DNA of 64,000 bases. It comes from Lantana camara (taxonomy: Eukaryota > Streptophyta > Magnoliopsida > Lamiales > Verbenaceae). Every line of letters begins with the position of its first letter. Position 1 is the stretch's first letter. The notes beneath the pieces were generated by a model. The model was not told the origin of the DNA, ran no database searches, and worked only from the letters and a program-made list of their open reading frames with translations. The stretch is taken from the NCBI GenBank assembly GCA_037501455.1, contig CM074863.1, positions 10,536,001-10,600,000 on the forward strand. Reading direction: 5' to 3'. A program made the translations under genes and the position numbers. Shown piece after piece: positions 46,312 to 56,700 of this stretch.

Positions 46312-46609
46312 ATGGCAGAAATCGAGTTTGATCGTTGCGAGACTGCTGAAGAATTGCTTCAGCTGACATTAAATGTCCAGAATCGTCTCCAGTGTGTCTC
46401 CTGGAACTGCGACAACTGTGGACAGCAACTTCCACATCAGTGTTCGGAATTCGCATGCTCATAAAAGAGCCTGCTTTCGCCTGAATGCTGCCGCCGGCCA
46501 GAATGTTGCTGCTGCCGGTCAGAATGCCGAACAGAATGCTGTTGTTGGGCAGACTGCTGCCGGCGGCCACAATGCCGAACAGAATGCTGCCGGCGGCCAC
46601 AATGCTTGA
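46312..46609 (+). pseudogene. Small C2HC-finger protein, one frameshift
   Basis: ATG 46312 opens a 50-codon frame (EFDRCETAEELLQL, then WNCDNC) ending at 46464. The next frame continues as NFHISVRNSHAHKRAC and then an Ala/Gly/Gln/Asn repeat tail to 46609. If one base near 46421 is skipped, the product has C-x2-C-x13-H-x3-C, exactly the spacing of the protein at 61231-61440, which shares the N-terminal D/EF..C.T.EEL motif and W.C..C. The likely explanation is a one-base insertion in a member of that family. The tail (46485-46609) is built from repeats of GAATGCTGCCGGCGGCCA-like units and has no counterpart in the paralogue. Family and function are not recognised. Confidence 0.6.
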
Positions 46610-46804
46610 GGAGTCCGCATATTAGTACGTATAGATTTAGGGCCGCGTATTAGTAGGTATAGACTTAGGATTATTTTAGTTTCTTGAGGAGTTGTAGCAT
46701 CAACAGTTTGTTGAAGATTTAATATTCTGGGTTCATCCCGTTATTGTTATTATTGTGCAAATGAGATTGGTTGAATGAAGCTTATTATTAATTTTTCTTT
46801 GCCT

Positions 46805-46995
46805 CCGGAGGAAATCATCAGGCAGCAACTGGTCTCTGTCATAGTTAACCAATCCACCATCTTTGCCTACCTTTTTCTTTTTGTGTCTATAAAAAGAAAT
46901 AGCAGATCCAAATTAACTTCTTTCCCGTGGTTTTTTGATTGAAATTCATACCTAAACGGTTGATCTTATTCTCCTAATAGATCGATACATAAGGA
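46805..46995 (-). pseudogene. Duplicated 5' end of a DUF295 gene
   Basis: On the minus strand, the leader and start of the gene at 32152 recur: the word ACTTCTTTCCCGTG in the leader, AGAAATAGCAGATCC, then AAAGATGGTGGATT (ATG at 46860-46858) and TTTCCTCCGGAGG. An insertion separates the start codon from the PPE-encoding word, and the coding part stops after about 50 bases. It is the stump of a second gene copy. Confidence 0.65.
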
Positions 46996-47031
46996 AAAAA
47001 AGAATGGAGTGGATTTGGGCCTTCAATTTAA

Positions 47032-47385
47032 GGGATAATTACAGTTTTGGTCATCCAACTATACAACTTATTCTCTTTTAGTCCCTCACTTTTCAATTTT
47101 ACAATAATGGTCACTGAACTACCGGTTTTTTTACACTTTTGGTCCCGCCGTCAGCCTTGGCGTTAAATGAAACGGAATATTCGGTTTAGTTACTCATGTG
47201 CAAGACACGTGGAGGGCCAAAAGTGTAAAAAACTGAATATTCCGTTTCATTTAACGCCAAGGCTGACGGCAGGGCCAAAAGTGTAAAAAAACCGATAGTT
47301 CAGTGACCATTATTGTAAAATTGGAAAGTGGGGGACTAAAAGAGAATAAGTTATATAGTTGGATGACCAAAATTATAATTATCCC
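47032..47385. mobile_element. Mutator-type MITE with 9-bp target duplication
   Basis: A 354-bp near-palindromic element, GGGATAATTACAGTTTTGG at the left end and its complement at the right, flanked by TCAATTTAA at 47023-47031 and 47386-47394. The arms pair over about 160 bp around a short spacer near 47200. It is non-coding. Confidence 0.9.
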
Positions 47386-47699
47386 TCAATTTAACCTATA
47401 TATTTACATTATTCGTTTACTTGGTCTGGTCACTGGTGCATGTGTTGCAAAATAGCCCATCCATGAATTACGGTAGATGTCCTCTAGCTCTAAGCGATTA
47501 TTTTACACTTTGGATTCGAGAGCCCTTCTCGATTATGCTCTATTTCAGCTCACTTCTTACATTTATCTCACGACTCTGTTTCATTTCTTACGCATATGTA
47601 ATATTTCTCTCTCTCGCATCTGTGGAAAAAATTGGTTCTTTTAGATGAGATATTGAGGAAATTTTAATATTTTTTTGTGGGTTTTCGTGTATTGGTTAA

Positions 47700-48015
47700 A
47701 AGATGCGTTTTGTTGTGTTTTCGGGGAGAACGAGAAATTGGCATCTGGGCTTGTGGAACCCTTCATTGCCCACTTGAAATAGGCCAAAGATCAGATTTCA
47801 AAAGGTAGGTATTCAGTAAGTCTTCGTCCACCTGCCAATGGTGGTGATGCCTCGTGGTTCACTAAGGCTACAATCAAAAGGTAATGATTAATACTCTATT
47901 AAGTTTATACGTGAGCACTCCTGAAATTCTTGACAGGATTATACGAATAGAACGAGAAATTCTGCAGACTGATATAATCCCACCTCGGACGAGATGGGAC
48001 ATTCAGGGGAGGGTA
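47700..48015 (+). pseudogene. COP1-interacting protein 7-like N-terminus, relic
   Basis: The first block encodes GENEKLASGLVEPFIAHLK, a stop (TAG 47780-47782), then AKDQISKGRYSVSLRPP and WFTKATIKR before a GTAATG donor (47880). The second block encodes YVSTPEILDRIIRIEREILQ (about 47905-47965) and PPRTRWDIQ. These are the opening exons of the CIP7-like family of plant nuclear proteins. A frame change before GENEK and the in-frame TAG mark it as dead, and nothing of the long C-terminal part follows; the LTR at 48093 may have cut it. Confidence 0.7.
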
Positions 48016-48092
48016 TGATTAGAGAAAGAAAGATGCCAGTGTTACGTAACTGGTTGGATTTCAATTATTGCTTTTTATGCATGTATAGATAA

Positions 48093-50459
48093 TGTTTAAG
48101 AGTTTTAATGCCCAAGTGCAAGCTTGTAAAGAACAATCGTAAGACAAGGGGTTGAATCCCAAGAAAAAGGAAAATTAAAGCCAATTACTTTGTGTATTCA
48201 TTAATCTATAGACCGAGTCCAGATTGAGAGAGAAATAACTAATTACGGAAAAGAAAGTTAATTAGAACTAAATAACTAAGCAACAAGCAAGAACTAGAAA
48301 GCGAGTAAAATAGCAAGTAACAAGAATAACCAAGTGGCAAGGGGAAGTGACAATCATGCAAGGCTTGTGTTCAATTCATACTTCGGTGGGATCAAGTATC
48401 TCATCACAATTCTAATCACTAAAATATGCAAAAGCTCCTCTCGAAGTCGAATGCGTGTACCTAATTACGTCTAACGCCGCTCTCGTGGTCATTAGCTCAT
48501 TAATTGGATCAATTAATCAAGATTAGTGCAAGAAACTAACTAGCGGTTTGGCCCGGTTAATCAATTGCTTAATTGCTCAAGTCTAAATTAAATCTCTTTA
48601 TACTTAGTCCTTAAGTGTTGTGACATCTCATCCAATTCACATACAATTTCTCAATTAGCATGCAAATCTAAGATCATATCTAAGGTGATCAACTTAAGTA
48701 TGCAAACAAATCAATTTCACAACCAATATGAGATCAATTACCCCACCTAGGCATTTCATCAAACACTTACCCTACATAATTAATCACCCCCCTTTGCCTA
48801 AGGAAATTTAGCCACTCATTCTAATACTAAGAAGCAAGGAAATAAAAGTAATCATACTAGAAACATGCATATTCATTAAATCGAAATAAACATCAAGTAT
48901 CCAAGTCATAATCCTCAAATACAAGATCAAATCCCAAAACTAGAGACATTAGTTTATACTAGGAATGTAAAGACTAAGCTAATAACATTAAATGAAATGC
49001 TAGAAAATGAATAAAATGGAAATGATACTAAAAGTCTTCAATTAAAGCATTAGTTCTTGCTCTCTAAGCCATGGTGGTAGATCCTGCTCTTCAATGCTCC
49101 ATAAATGCTCTAAAAACCCCTTAGGGTAAAGTGAAAAACTGGATAACTCCTCCTCTCTCGAAATTAGGTCTTAAACTAGCAAAAACATATCTCTGGGTCA
49201 CATTCCCGGCCGAGATTGTCTGTAGGTCAAAATGGTTCCTGGCCGGTATCCATAAAAAAATCGCCAACACGCTTTAAGGGAGATCCCGGCCGGGATCGGA
49301 TTATGCCTTGAAAGTGTCCCGGTCGGGAGAGAAAATGTCCTACTCTCGTTAAAAGTGTCCCGGTCGGGACTGAATGGAAATGATTTCCATTCCCGGCGGG
49401 GATTTTGTCCTGCATCCAAGCTTTCAGCTTCTAAAATCCTTGGTTTGATCCGTTTCTTGCTGTTTACAATTCCAAGGCAAAATGTACCTAAAAGAGGAGT
49501 AAAAACACACGTTTAAGTTCAAACACGGTAATAAAGATAACACAAATAATGCATAAACGGATACAAAAACTAATCCTAACAACTCCCCCACACTTAAACA
49601 TTGCTCGTCCTCGAGTAATCCGATAATTATTTGAAAAGTCAATCTACATTCAAACAAATTCACTCAGGTCAATCGTCAAGTCATCTCAAGAGAATTAGCC
49701 TATCAAATGCATTACTAACGAACACAAACTTCAACAAAAAGAGTGTGAATAGCATACCCTTGTGTAAGTGTGTGATTCAAATGAAAAAATGGGCAATGAT
49801 CACTAGAATTGGTTTATGGCTTTCTTCTAGGCACTTAATATGTTTTAGAATTACATTTTTCATGCCTATCTCCACTAATGTAGTCAATAAATGATTTGGG
49901 ATCGAAAGGTCTTCTCGTGACTTGTAATGTAGGATTAGGGTCTCGGTTATGGAAATTTTAACCCAAAAGTGACTAAACATCGAAGCTTACATCGTAATAA
50001 TACAATACACTCAACCCTTTCTTACTCAACAATTCACTATTTCCCCCATACTTGAATGTTTGAATATAACTTTCCTTTATTTCCAACAATTTTTCTCGAT
50101 TTCAATTCTTTTCATATCTTGCTCATTTCTCTTTCTTATCTATTGATTCTCTATTCTCGATTCTTTCTTTCTTTTTACTTTTTCTAACATTTCGCCCAAA
50201 ATTCGAGAATAAGAACTCTCAACCCAATTATAAACCCAAACGAGCAAACTTGGTGCGATGAAATAAAAGGTAGGACGTATTATTGTTGTGCTCGGCTTGT
50301 AATCCTCGCCTATGGAGTTAAGAACTTGTTTCATGTGTCGTTCCCATAACGACAAAGTTCTTAACGGCCTCATCGGATTAGGGGAGTTCAATATGTGCAA
50401 AACAAAATCAAACCCAAATAGACATAAATGAGCACATAAAGAAGTGATTGCCTATGAAC
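48093..50459 (-). mobile_element. Truncated Athila-like element, 3' LTR plus internal end
   Basis: An LTR of about 1489 bp (48093-49581, TGTTTAAG to CCTAACA) is followed by a polypurine tract (minus strand AAGTGTGGGGGAGT) and about 880 bp of the 3' internal region, which shares words such as CACTAATGTAGT and CTTGTAATGTA with the intact Athila. The rest of the element, including pol and the 5' LTR, is absent. Confidence 0.75.
49199..49400. repeat. Cluster of CCCGGCCGGGA-like palindromes in the LTR
   Basis: Six variants (near 49205, 49232, 49285, 49319, 49357 and 49394) of an interrupted CCCGG.CGGGA palindrome occur within 200 bases. This GC-rich patch stands out in an AT-rich LTR. Confidence 0.7.
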
Positions 50460-51610
50460 AAAATCATTTCGTTTATTATTCAAAGACTGTTTGTGATTTT
50501 ACAAGGAAATAGTAAAGCAAACATCTGCTTTAAGGGCAATATTCCTAACAGTGGATTCATTGACAAAAGGCCTATCGAGAGATCAAGTATACTGCTTGTC
50601 GAGGGGAATGAGATTAAAACCCACTAATTAAAGTCCGAATAATGGTAACCCAACCTTGTTGACTGGAGATCCCTAGATCTTGGTTCAATGGGACAACTAA
50701 GTCACAAGGACTAGTCGAGCACTTAGGAAATTATTTTCAACTCATTCCTAGGACAATAAAAGTGCTACCTGTAAAAGGTAAGAGGTTAAGCTAATGCTTT
50801 TAATGATTCCTAAACCTATAAGGTGGAGTATAGCAGGATACTCTTTATTAGGAGATCGCCTATGTAAGTGTGAACATGGCCAATTCAAATATAAACACTT
50901 ATGTATCCAAGATGTTATCCCAGGCCAAAATGGACACAATCATAAGAACCAAAAGTGTTAGAATGATTATTGTGTGGGTATGATTGTCTTGGTCTACACT
51001 AACGGCTGGACAGTTCAAGACATCACGTTCACTGATTAGCCAAGTAGATCCGATTATACATCACTACGGAAGGTTCAAAGCCACAAGCTACCTATCCCGA
51101 TGCAATAGTTGTTCGCATGAACTCTCTTACGTGTCTGCATTAATCATATACATATCTTTAAAAGGATAATTTTCTATTCATGTAGGGGATTGTTGGATTT
51201 TGTATAAATATAATTATATTTATCGAAATCTAATATTTATTGAATGGAAAAATTGAATTAAATTATATTATAAAAGACACAAAAGTAAAGTATATATATA
51301 GGGAGAATTACATCCAACTACCCTCAGTTTAGGCCTAATTACAACTCGCTCCCTATTCTTTTAAATATTACTGTAGTCCCTAAGCCTTGTTAATTTGTTA
51401 ATTTTTGTATATTTTTAGGGACAATTTTGCATTTTTGGTCATACATTATATGTAACACTCACAAAACCTTCAGGGACATAAGTATACTTTTACAAAATTC
51501 GTTAATGGACCTCCCACAAAACAAGAAATATAGGGACTACAATGTAATATTCAAAAGAATAGGGATGGGGTTGTAATTAGGCCTAAACTGAGGGTAGTTG
51601 GATGTAATTC

Positions 51611-51651
<41 letters not shown>

Positions 51652-52164
51652 TGAGTTTATATATATGTTGAGTGCTCAATGGATTATGATATATATATTC
51701 TCCAATAATTGGGAACTAACAGTTGCCTCTAAATTAATGCGACTTTTGGAGAATGAAAGTTGATCAGCTCACGAAAAGTTGTGAGTTCTCAAACAACAAT
51801 TCCATTGAAATAAAAAACAATTGTTAACCGAGAAGGTATGATGAATCATCACAATGTTTCGGTTAAAATTGGAAGTGTGTCTTTTATTAATTTGAGAAAG
51901 GTTTCATACCCCTTCCAAGAGTCACATGTATATCTATAAATAGGTCATTAAGAGAGTTCTAAATACTTAGAGTTTGTTGTTCTCGTAATTTGTAGTGCTA
52001 CTATTACAAGAAGTGGTCGTTGTATCTTGGGAGTCGATCGCTGCTAATCCGTAAGCACCTGAGCGGGGCGATTTCGTCTTAAGGAAAGAGAGAGAAACTC
52101 TCGCCTCGACCTTTGCAATAATTATAGTAAAATCACGCCCTTTGTTTCTTAAAAATATCCAACA
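50460..52164 (+). mobile_element. Truncated LTR retroelement: 3' end and LTR
   Basis: Internal sequence without a frame (50460-51190) ends in GTAGGGGAT and is followed by an LTR from TGTTGGAT (51191) to ATATCCAACA (52164). The LTR carries a MITE at 51301-51613. It contains TATAAATAGG at 51937. It ends inside exon 4 of the left ureide permease copy, so this insertion destroyed that gene. The 5' part of the element is missing. Confidence 0.7.
51301..51613. mobile_element. MITE with long inverted repeats in the LTR
   Basis: GAGAATTACATCCAACTACC at the left pairs with its complement at the right over about 80 bp. It is inserted in a TATATATA tract, so the target duplication cannot be separated from the (TA)n that follows (51614-51650). 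Confidence 0.8.
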
Positions 52165-52801
52165 TTTTATTATCTGCATCGTTGGATGAACGCAAGGCAG
52201 AACCCAAATAAATAGCAATCAGAAAGCAGGCAATCAGAAAACAGGCAACACCAGGGAAAAGAATCTCGGCTTTCCTGATTCTACCATCCAAGAAATAATT
52301 CGCCGTTGTTCCTGTACTGGAAAAATTCATAAGTGCACAACACTTTTGAATTTTCATGCACACACACACACAGAGGAGAAAAATAAAGCACCTATAACCA
52401 CGCTTACGCTGCAAGCGATAACCTGAGTTACTGGCAAACCAACAAATGCCAAAGCATATTGCAAGGCTTGGTTACATAGGCTCAGAAAAATCCCACTAGC
52501 TATTGCAAATAATGCACTTGGCCAATTATCCTGGATTAATTTGCTGATAAAGGTTACCGGGGATAAGATAATTTGTTTTAAGAAAATTTGGCTGCTTAGT
52601 GGGGCTCTGCCCAATTTGGCCAAATGCAAAGGCAAGGATGAGACCAGCTAATAGATTTGTGAATGTGTAATCAAGATAAGTGTGCTGCGGCAGACGACCT
52701 CGCCTTTCCAAGAGTGTTAGAAGTGCGGGCATTGTGCCCACGAAAAACAAGGCAAGCAGCATGCATGCTACTCCGCCTTCTTTGCTCTCCACCAAGTACA
52801 T
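52165..52801 (-). pseudogene. Ureide permease (UPS) 5' half, cut by an LTR
   Basis: ATG 52801 opens exon 1 (MYLVESKEGGVACMLLALFF, LLERRGRLPQHTYLDYT). Exon 3 (52530-52392) encodes DNWPSALFAIASGIFLSL, and exon 4 (from 52311) encodes NYFLDGRIRKAEILFPG and breaks off at SNDADNK, where the LTR 51191-52164 begins. UPS proteins are membrane carriers of allantoin and other ureides. Only about 28 bases separate the last clear exon-1 codons from exon 3, and the frame changes there, so intron 1 or 2 is damaged. Exon 4 has a 15-bp tandem duplication (ACFLI repeated). The remaining exons are gone. Confidence 0.85.
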
Positions 52802-52810
52802 TTTCTTCAA

Positions 52811-53480
52811 TGGATCCTATTCAGAGTGATCAATGAAATGTCTGTGGAAAGTGAAGTTGAAGCCAATCTCAAGAAATTGCTTTAAAAGAAACAATAAATG
52901 AAGATACAAGAAAAACTCATCTAGTTAGAAGGCAATCAGGGAAATTTGAGAGGGGGATTTGTCAATAAGAAGTGAATGGAAGTATTTGTGTCAAGTCATG
53001 GATCGGAGTTCATCTAATGTATAACTTTTCAAAAGGAAAACGCGAGAACAGCCAGAAAACTGTTGTTATCATTAACAGAAACGAGAAAGATAGAACATAC
53101 ATCAAACACAAAGGATCTTAATCCTGGGATTAGAATGCCCCTAAAGTGAATAATCTTTTGAATTCTTGCAGCTAATCTATTTACAAGGCCTTTTTAGGGA
53201 ACACGTATCAAACTAGTGCTAGTGTTTTAAAGTGAAAGGATGCAGAAGAAAAATTCTTAATGAGATGAAGATGGCCATGAATACATACAGTAATTAACGG
53301 AGACCAGAGGCAGTGTAATTCGAGGAGAGATTGGCTATCTATTTAAGGGCTTTCAAAGTGGATGGCCACCATTTTCAAGTAGAAACACCTGATTGCAATG
53401 TTTTCCTTGTTAATAAAATGTGAAATGAGATTTTTTTTTCTTGAGGATTTAATATTTCTGTTTTTCCAGGATATTCTCTG
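52811..53480. other. 5' flank of the left UPS copy
   Basis: No gene was seen. This region would hold the promoter of the broken permease copy. The next copia insertion starts at 53481. Confidence 0.4.
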
Positions 53481-53662
53481 TGTTAGGATATACGATTGTA
53501 TAAGGAAAAGATATCGGTTTCCCTAATTAACGGAGTGTATTAATCCCTAGCTTATAGGGATTTCTCCCTATTAATACTAGGGTAATCTATGTATTCCGAG
53601 AGCAATTACAAACAATGAATTCAATAAAATACTTTTCTTCAACTCTTGCCTTTGGTTTAACA
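53481..53662 (+). repeat. copia 5' LTR
   Basis: 182 bp, TGTTAGGA...TTTAACA, matching 58312-58493. Confidence 0.95.
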
Positions 53663-53677
53663 TGGTATCAAAGCCTG
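53663..53677 (+). other. copia primer-binding site
   Basis: TGGTATCAAAGCCTG directly follows the LTR; Met-tRNA-type PBS with one change from the usual GAGC. Confidence 0.85.
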
Positions 53678-53770
53678 TTTAACCTTCTTGGGACTCAGCT
53701 CTAAACATCATCGTCCCTTACCTTTCCCGAAACCCAACTTAGCCAAAAAAACTGCACAAACAGAGCAACC

Positions 53771-56700
53771 ATGTCAGAAATCGTCGAAACCAAACCACAA
53801 GAAATCAGTCCTGAACTCACGTTACAGATTGCAAATCTGTTACGAACCCAAACAAATCTATCCAATACCGATAACCTATCGATTGGATTCAAACTAACCA
53901 GTGATAATTACCCGGTATGGGCCCGCTTGATGAAAATGGCAATCGGGGGCAGAGGCTGCCGGTCGCATCTAACCGGAGTTCCACCAGCTCCGGCACCAAC
54001 AGATTCAACATACGATCAGTGGGAACAAACTGATCAGAACGTTTTCACGTGGATTATTCAAAATATAGAAGTAAGCTTAGTAAATAATGTCTTACAGTAT
54101 CCCACGGCGAAGGCACTATGGGACGGACTCTCAACCACCTATGGCAGCGGTTCCGACCCGATGCAGCTCTACGATCTTCACCGGAGAGCAAATACTCAAA
54201 AACAAGGACAGGAGAGTCTGGAAGAGTTTTGGAACAGACTCCAATCAATCTGGATGGCGATAGATCGGAAGCAGCCCAATCCGATGAAGTGTCCAGAGGA
54301 CATAACCATATTCAATCAGATCACCCAAGAACACCGACTCTATCAATTCCTCACCGGGATTGATGAGAAATTCGATCCGATTCGACGTGACATTCTAAAA
54401 CAGGACAGTAAACCCTCAGTTGAGTCAGCATATGCTACAATCAGAAGAGAAGCCGCACGTCTTCAGATCTTGAAGACGGCAACCGGAGGTGATGAAACTC
54501 CATCATCATCGGGCATCGGATCTGGGTTAGCTGTACGGAGAGAGAAGGGCGGACGAAATAGAGAAAGCGCACCACGCTCCAACGGCGCCGGACGACCTGA
54601 TGGCACCGGTCGCCGCCCACCACCAAGAGAAGAAAAATCGGGACTTCTTTGCTCCTATTGTGGAAAGCCAAATCACACAAAGGAAGGCTGTTTTGAGATC
54701 ATAGGCTACCCCGATTGGTGGGTAGGTAGCCGGAAAAATGACCCCGGAGTACGACAAGGAGGAAATCGACGGGCAAATTCCGCCGTCGGAGAAACGAACA
54801 GAGATGGTGGACAGGAGGAAGCCACCGTCGGCACCAACCGCGGCGATACCAGTACGGTGGCTCCGGGACCGACGGTGACCGGACACCGTGTGGGTGGCGC
54901 CGCCGCAGCAGTGAGGAATGGATCTGCCGCCCAGCCTGATGAAAGAGGTAAAGGGTTTGGGGATGAAATCCCAAGCCCTAGATCTAACCCTTATAACCCC
55001 AAATTTAGTTTAATTGCTAATAGGCCCTTGTGTTTTGAGAACTCTCGGAAATTACCCCATGCTGGGAAAAACGATGAAATTGACACTGGAAAATTGTCAA
55101 ATTGGATTTTTGATAGTGGGGCGACAGATACTATGACTTTTGAACCTTCAGATTTACGTGAGCCCACTACGCCTACTACACTCCATATTCAGACAGCAAA
55201 CGGGGAATTTGCACAAGTTGAACAGGAGGGATCTGTTAATTTTTCACCAAAATTAAAACTGAGAAATTGCTTATATGTTCTTTCACTATCTTGCAAATTA
55301 CTGTCTTTGAGCCACTTGACACGAGAATTAAACTGTGTGGTGCTAATATATCCTCAATTTTGTCTGATACAGGACATTCATACGAAGGAGATAATTGGGC
55401 GTGGTACTGAGCGGGACGGGCTGTATTATGTGGACGAAGTGGGGACTCCTTCTACAGCTCTGTTATCTAAAGGCACTAAAGACACACAGATTTGGTTATG
55501 GCATCGGCGTCTCGGGCACCCCTCTATGGAATATCTGCGGGTGTTATTTCCAGCTCTTTTTTTGAATAGTCAGTATTTAAATTTGTCTTGTCAGACATGT
55601 TCAGTTGCAAAGAGTCATAGGACTTCATTTAAACCAACGAACACTCGTGTTGAATCTGCTTTTTCATTAGTTCATTCAGATGTTTGGGGACCTGCACCTA
55701 TTGCAAATCAGAGTAGATTTCAATACTTTGTCCTATTTATAGATGATTTTTCACGAATGACTTGGGTTTATTTTTTGAGGCACAAATCAGAAGTGTTTGC
55801 TACATTTGTTGCATTTTTTAAGATGGTGAAAAATCAGTTCAAACGGACAATTCAGGTACTTCGATCAGACAATGGGAGAGAATATGTAAATCAGCAAATG
55901 AGTGAATTTACCAAAGAACATGGGATTCTTCATCAAACAACCTGTCCAAACACCCCACAGCAGAATGGAGTGGCAGAACGGAAAAACCGGACTTTACTTG
56001 AAATGACCCGTGCACTCATGACAGAATCTCATGTGCCCGGTCATTTTTGGCCCGAAGCAGTGGCCACCGCCACGTATCTCACAAACCGGTTACCTACCAA
56101 GGTGCTCAACCGACAAACACCTCTGTCCGTCCTTCAGACACAGTCCGAGATTCCTGCCCATCTCACTATGCCGCCTCGCGTCTTTGGAGCGTCTTTGTGC
56201 ATATTCCAAAATCTGAACGGACGAAGTTGGACCCATGTGCTTTAAAATGCGTTTTTGTTGGCTACGCACCACATCAGAAGGGATATCGTTGCTATAATCC
56301 AGCTACACGTCGTATGCATGTTACAATGGACTGTGAATTTCTGGAAACTGAGTATTTTTTTCAAAGCCAGCAGAGCACTCAGGGGGAGACTCAGAGTGAG
56401 TCCTTGTACTGGCTTGATCAGAGTGAAGATACAGAGACTCCTGTTCCTGTTCCCGCTCCCGACATCAGTACCACCACCAATCCTTCTCCTTCGCATGATG
56501 TCGACATTGAGGTAAGTGAACCAATGAACTCTTCTTCTCCTATTATGGTTCATAATGATGAAGATACTGTTGCTGTTAATCCTGTCTTGGATGATGGAAC
56601 TAGTAACAGGTACACCTTGCCACATAGGAGTAATAGAGGGGTGCCTCCAAAGCGTTTCTCTCCTGATCAGAAGGCCCGAACGCCCAGATACCCGATGACA

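Noticed and set aside
54441..54974. Minus-strand frames of 79-119 codons
   Set aside because: Antisense to copia gag; the basic, Ser-rich look reflects the gag codon use.
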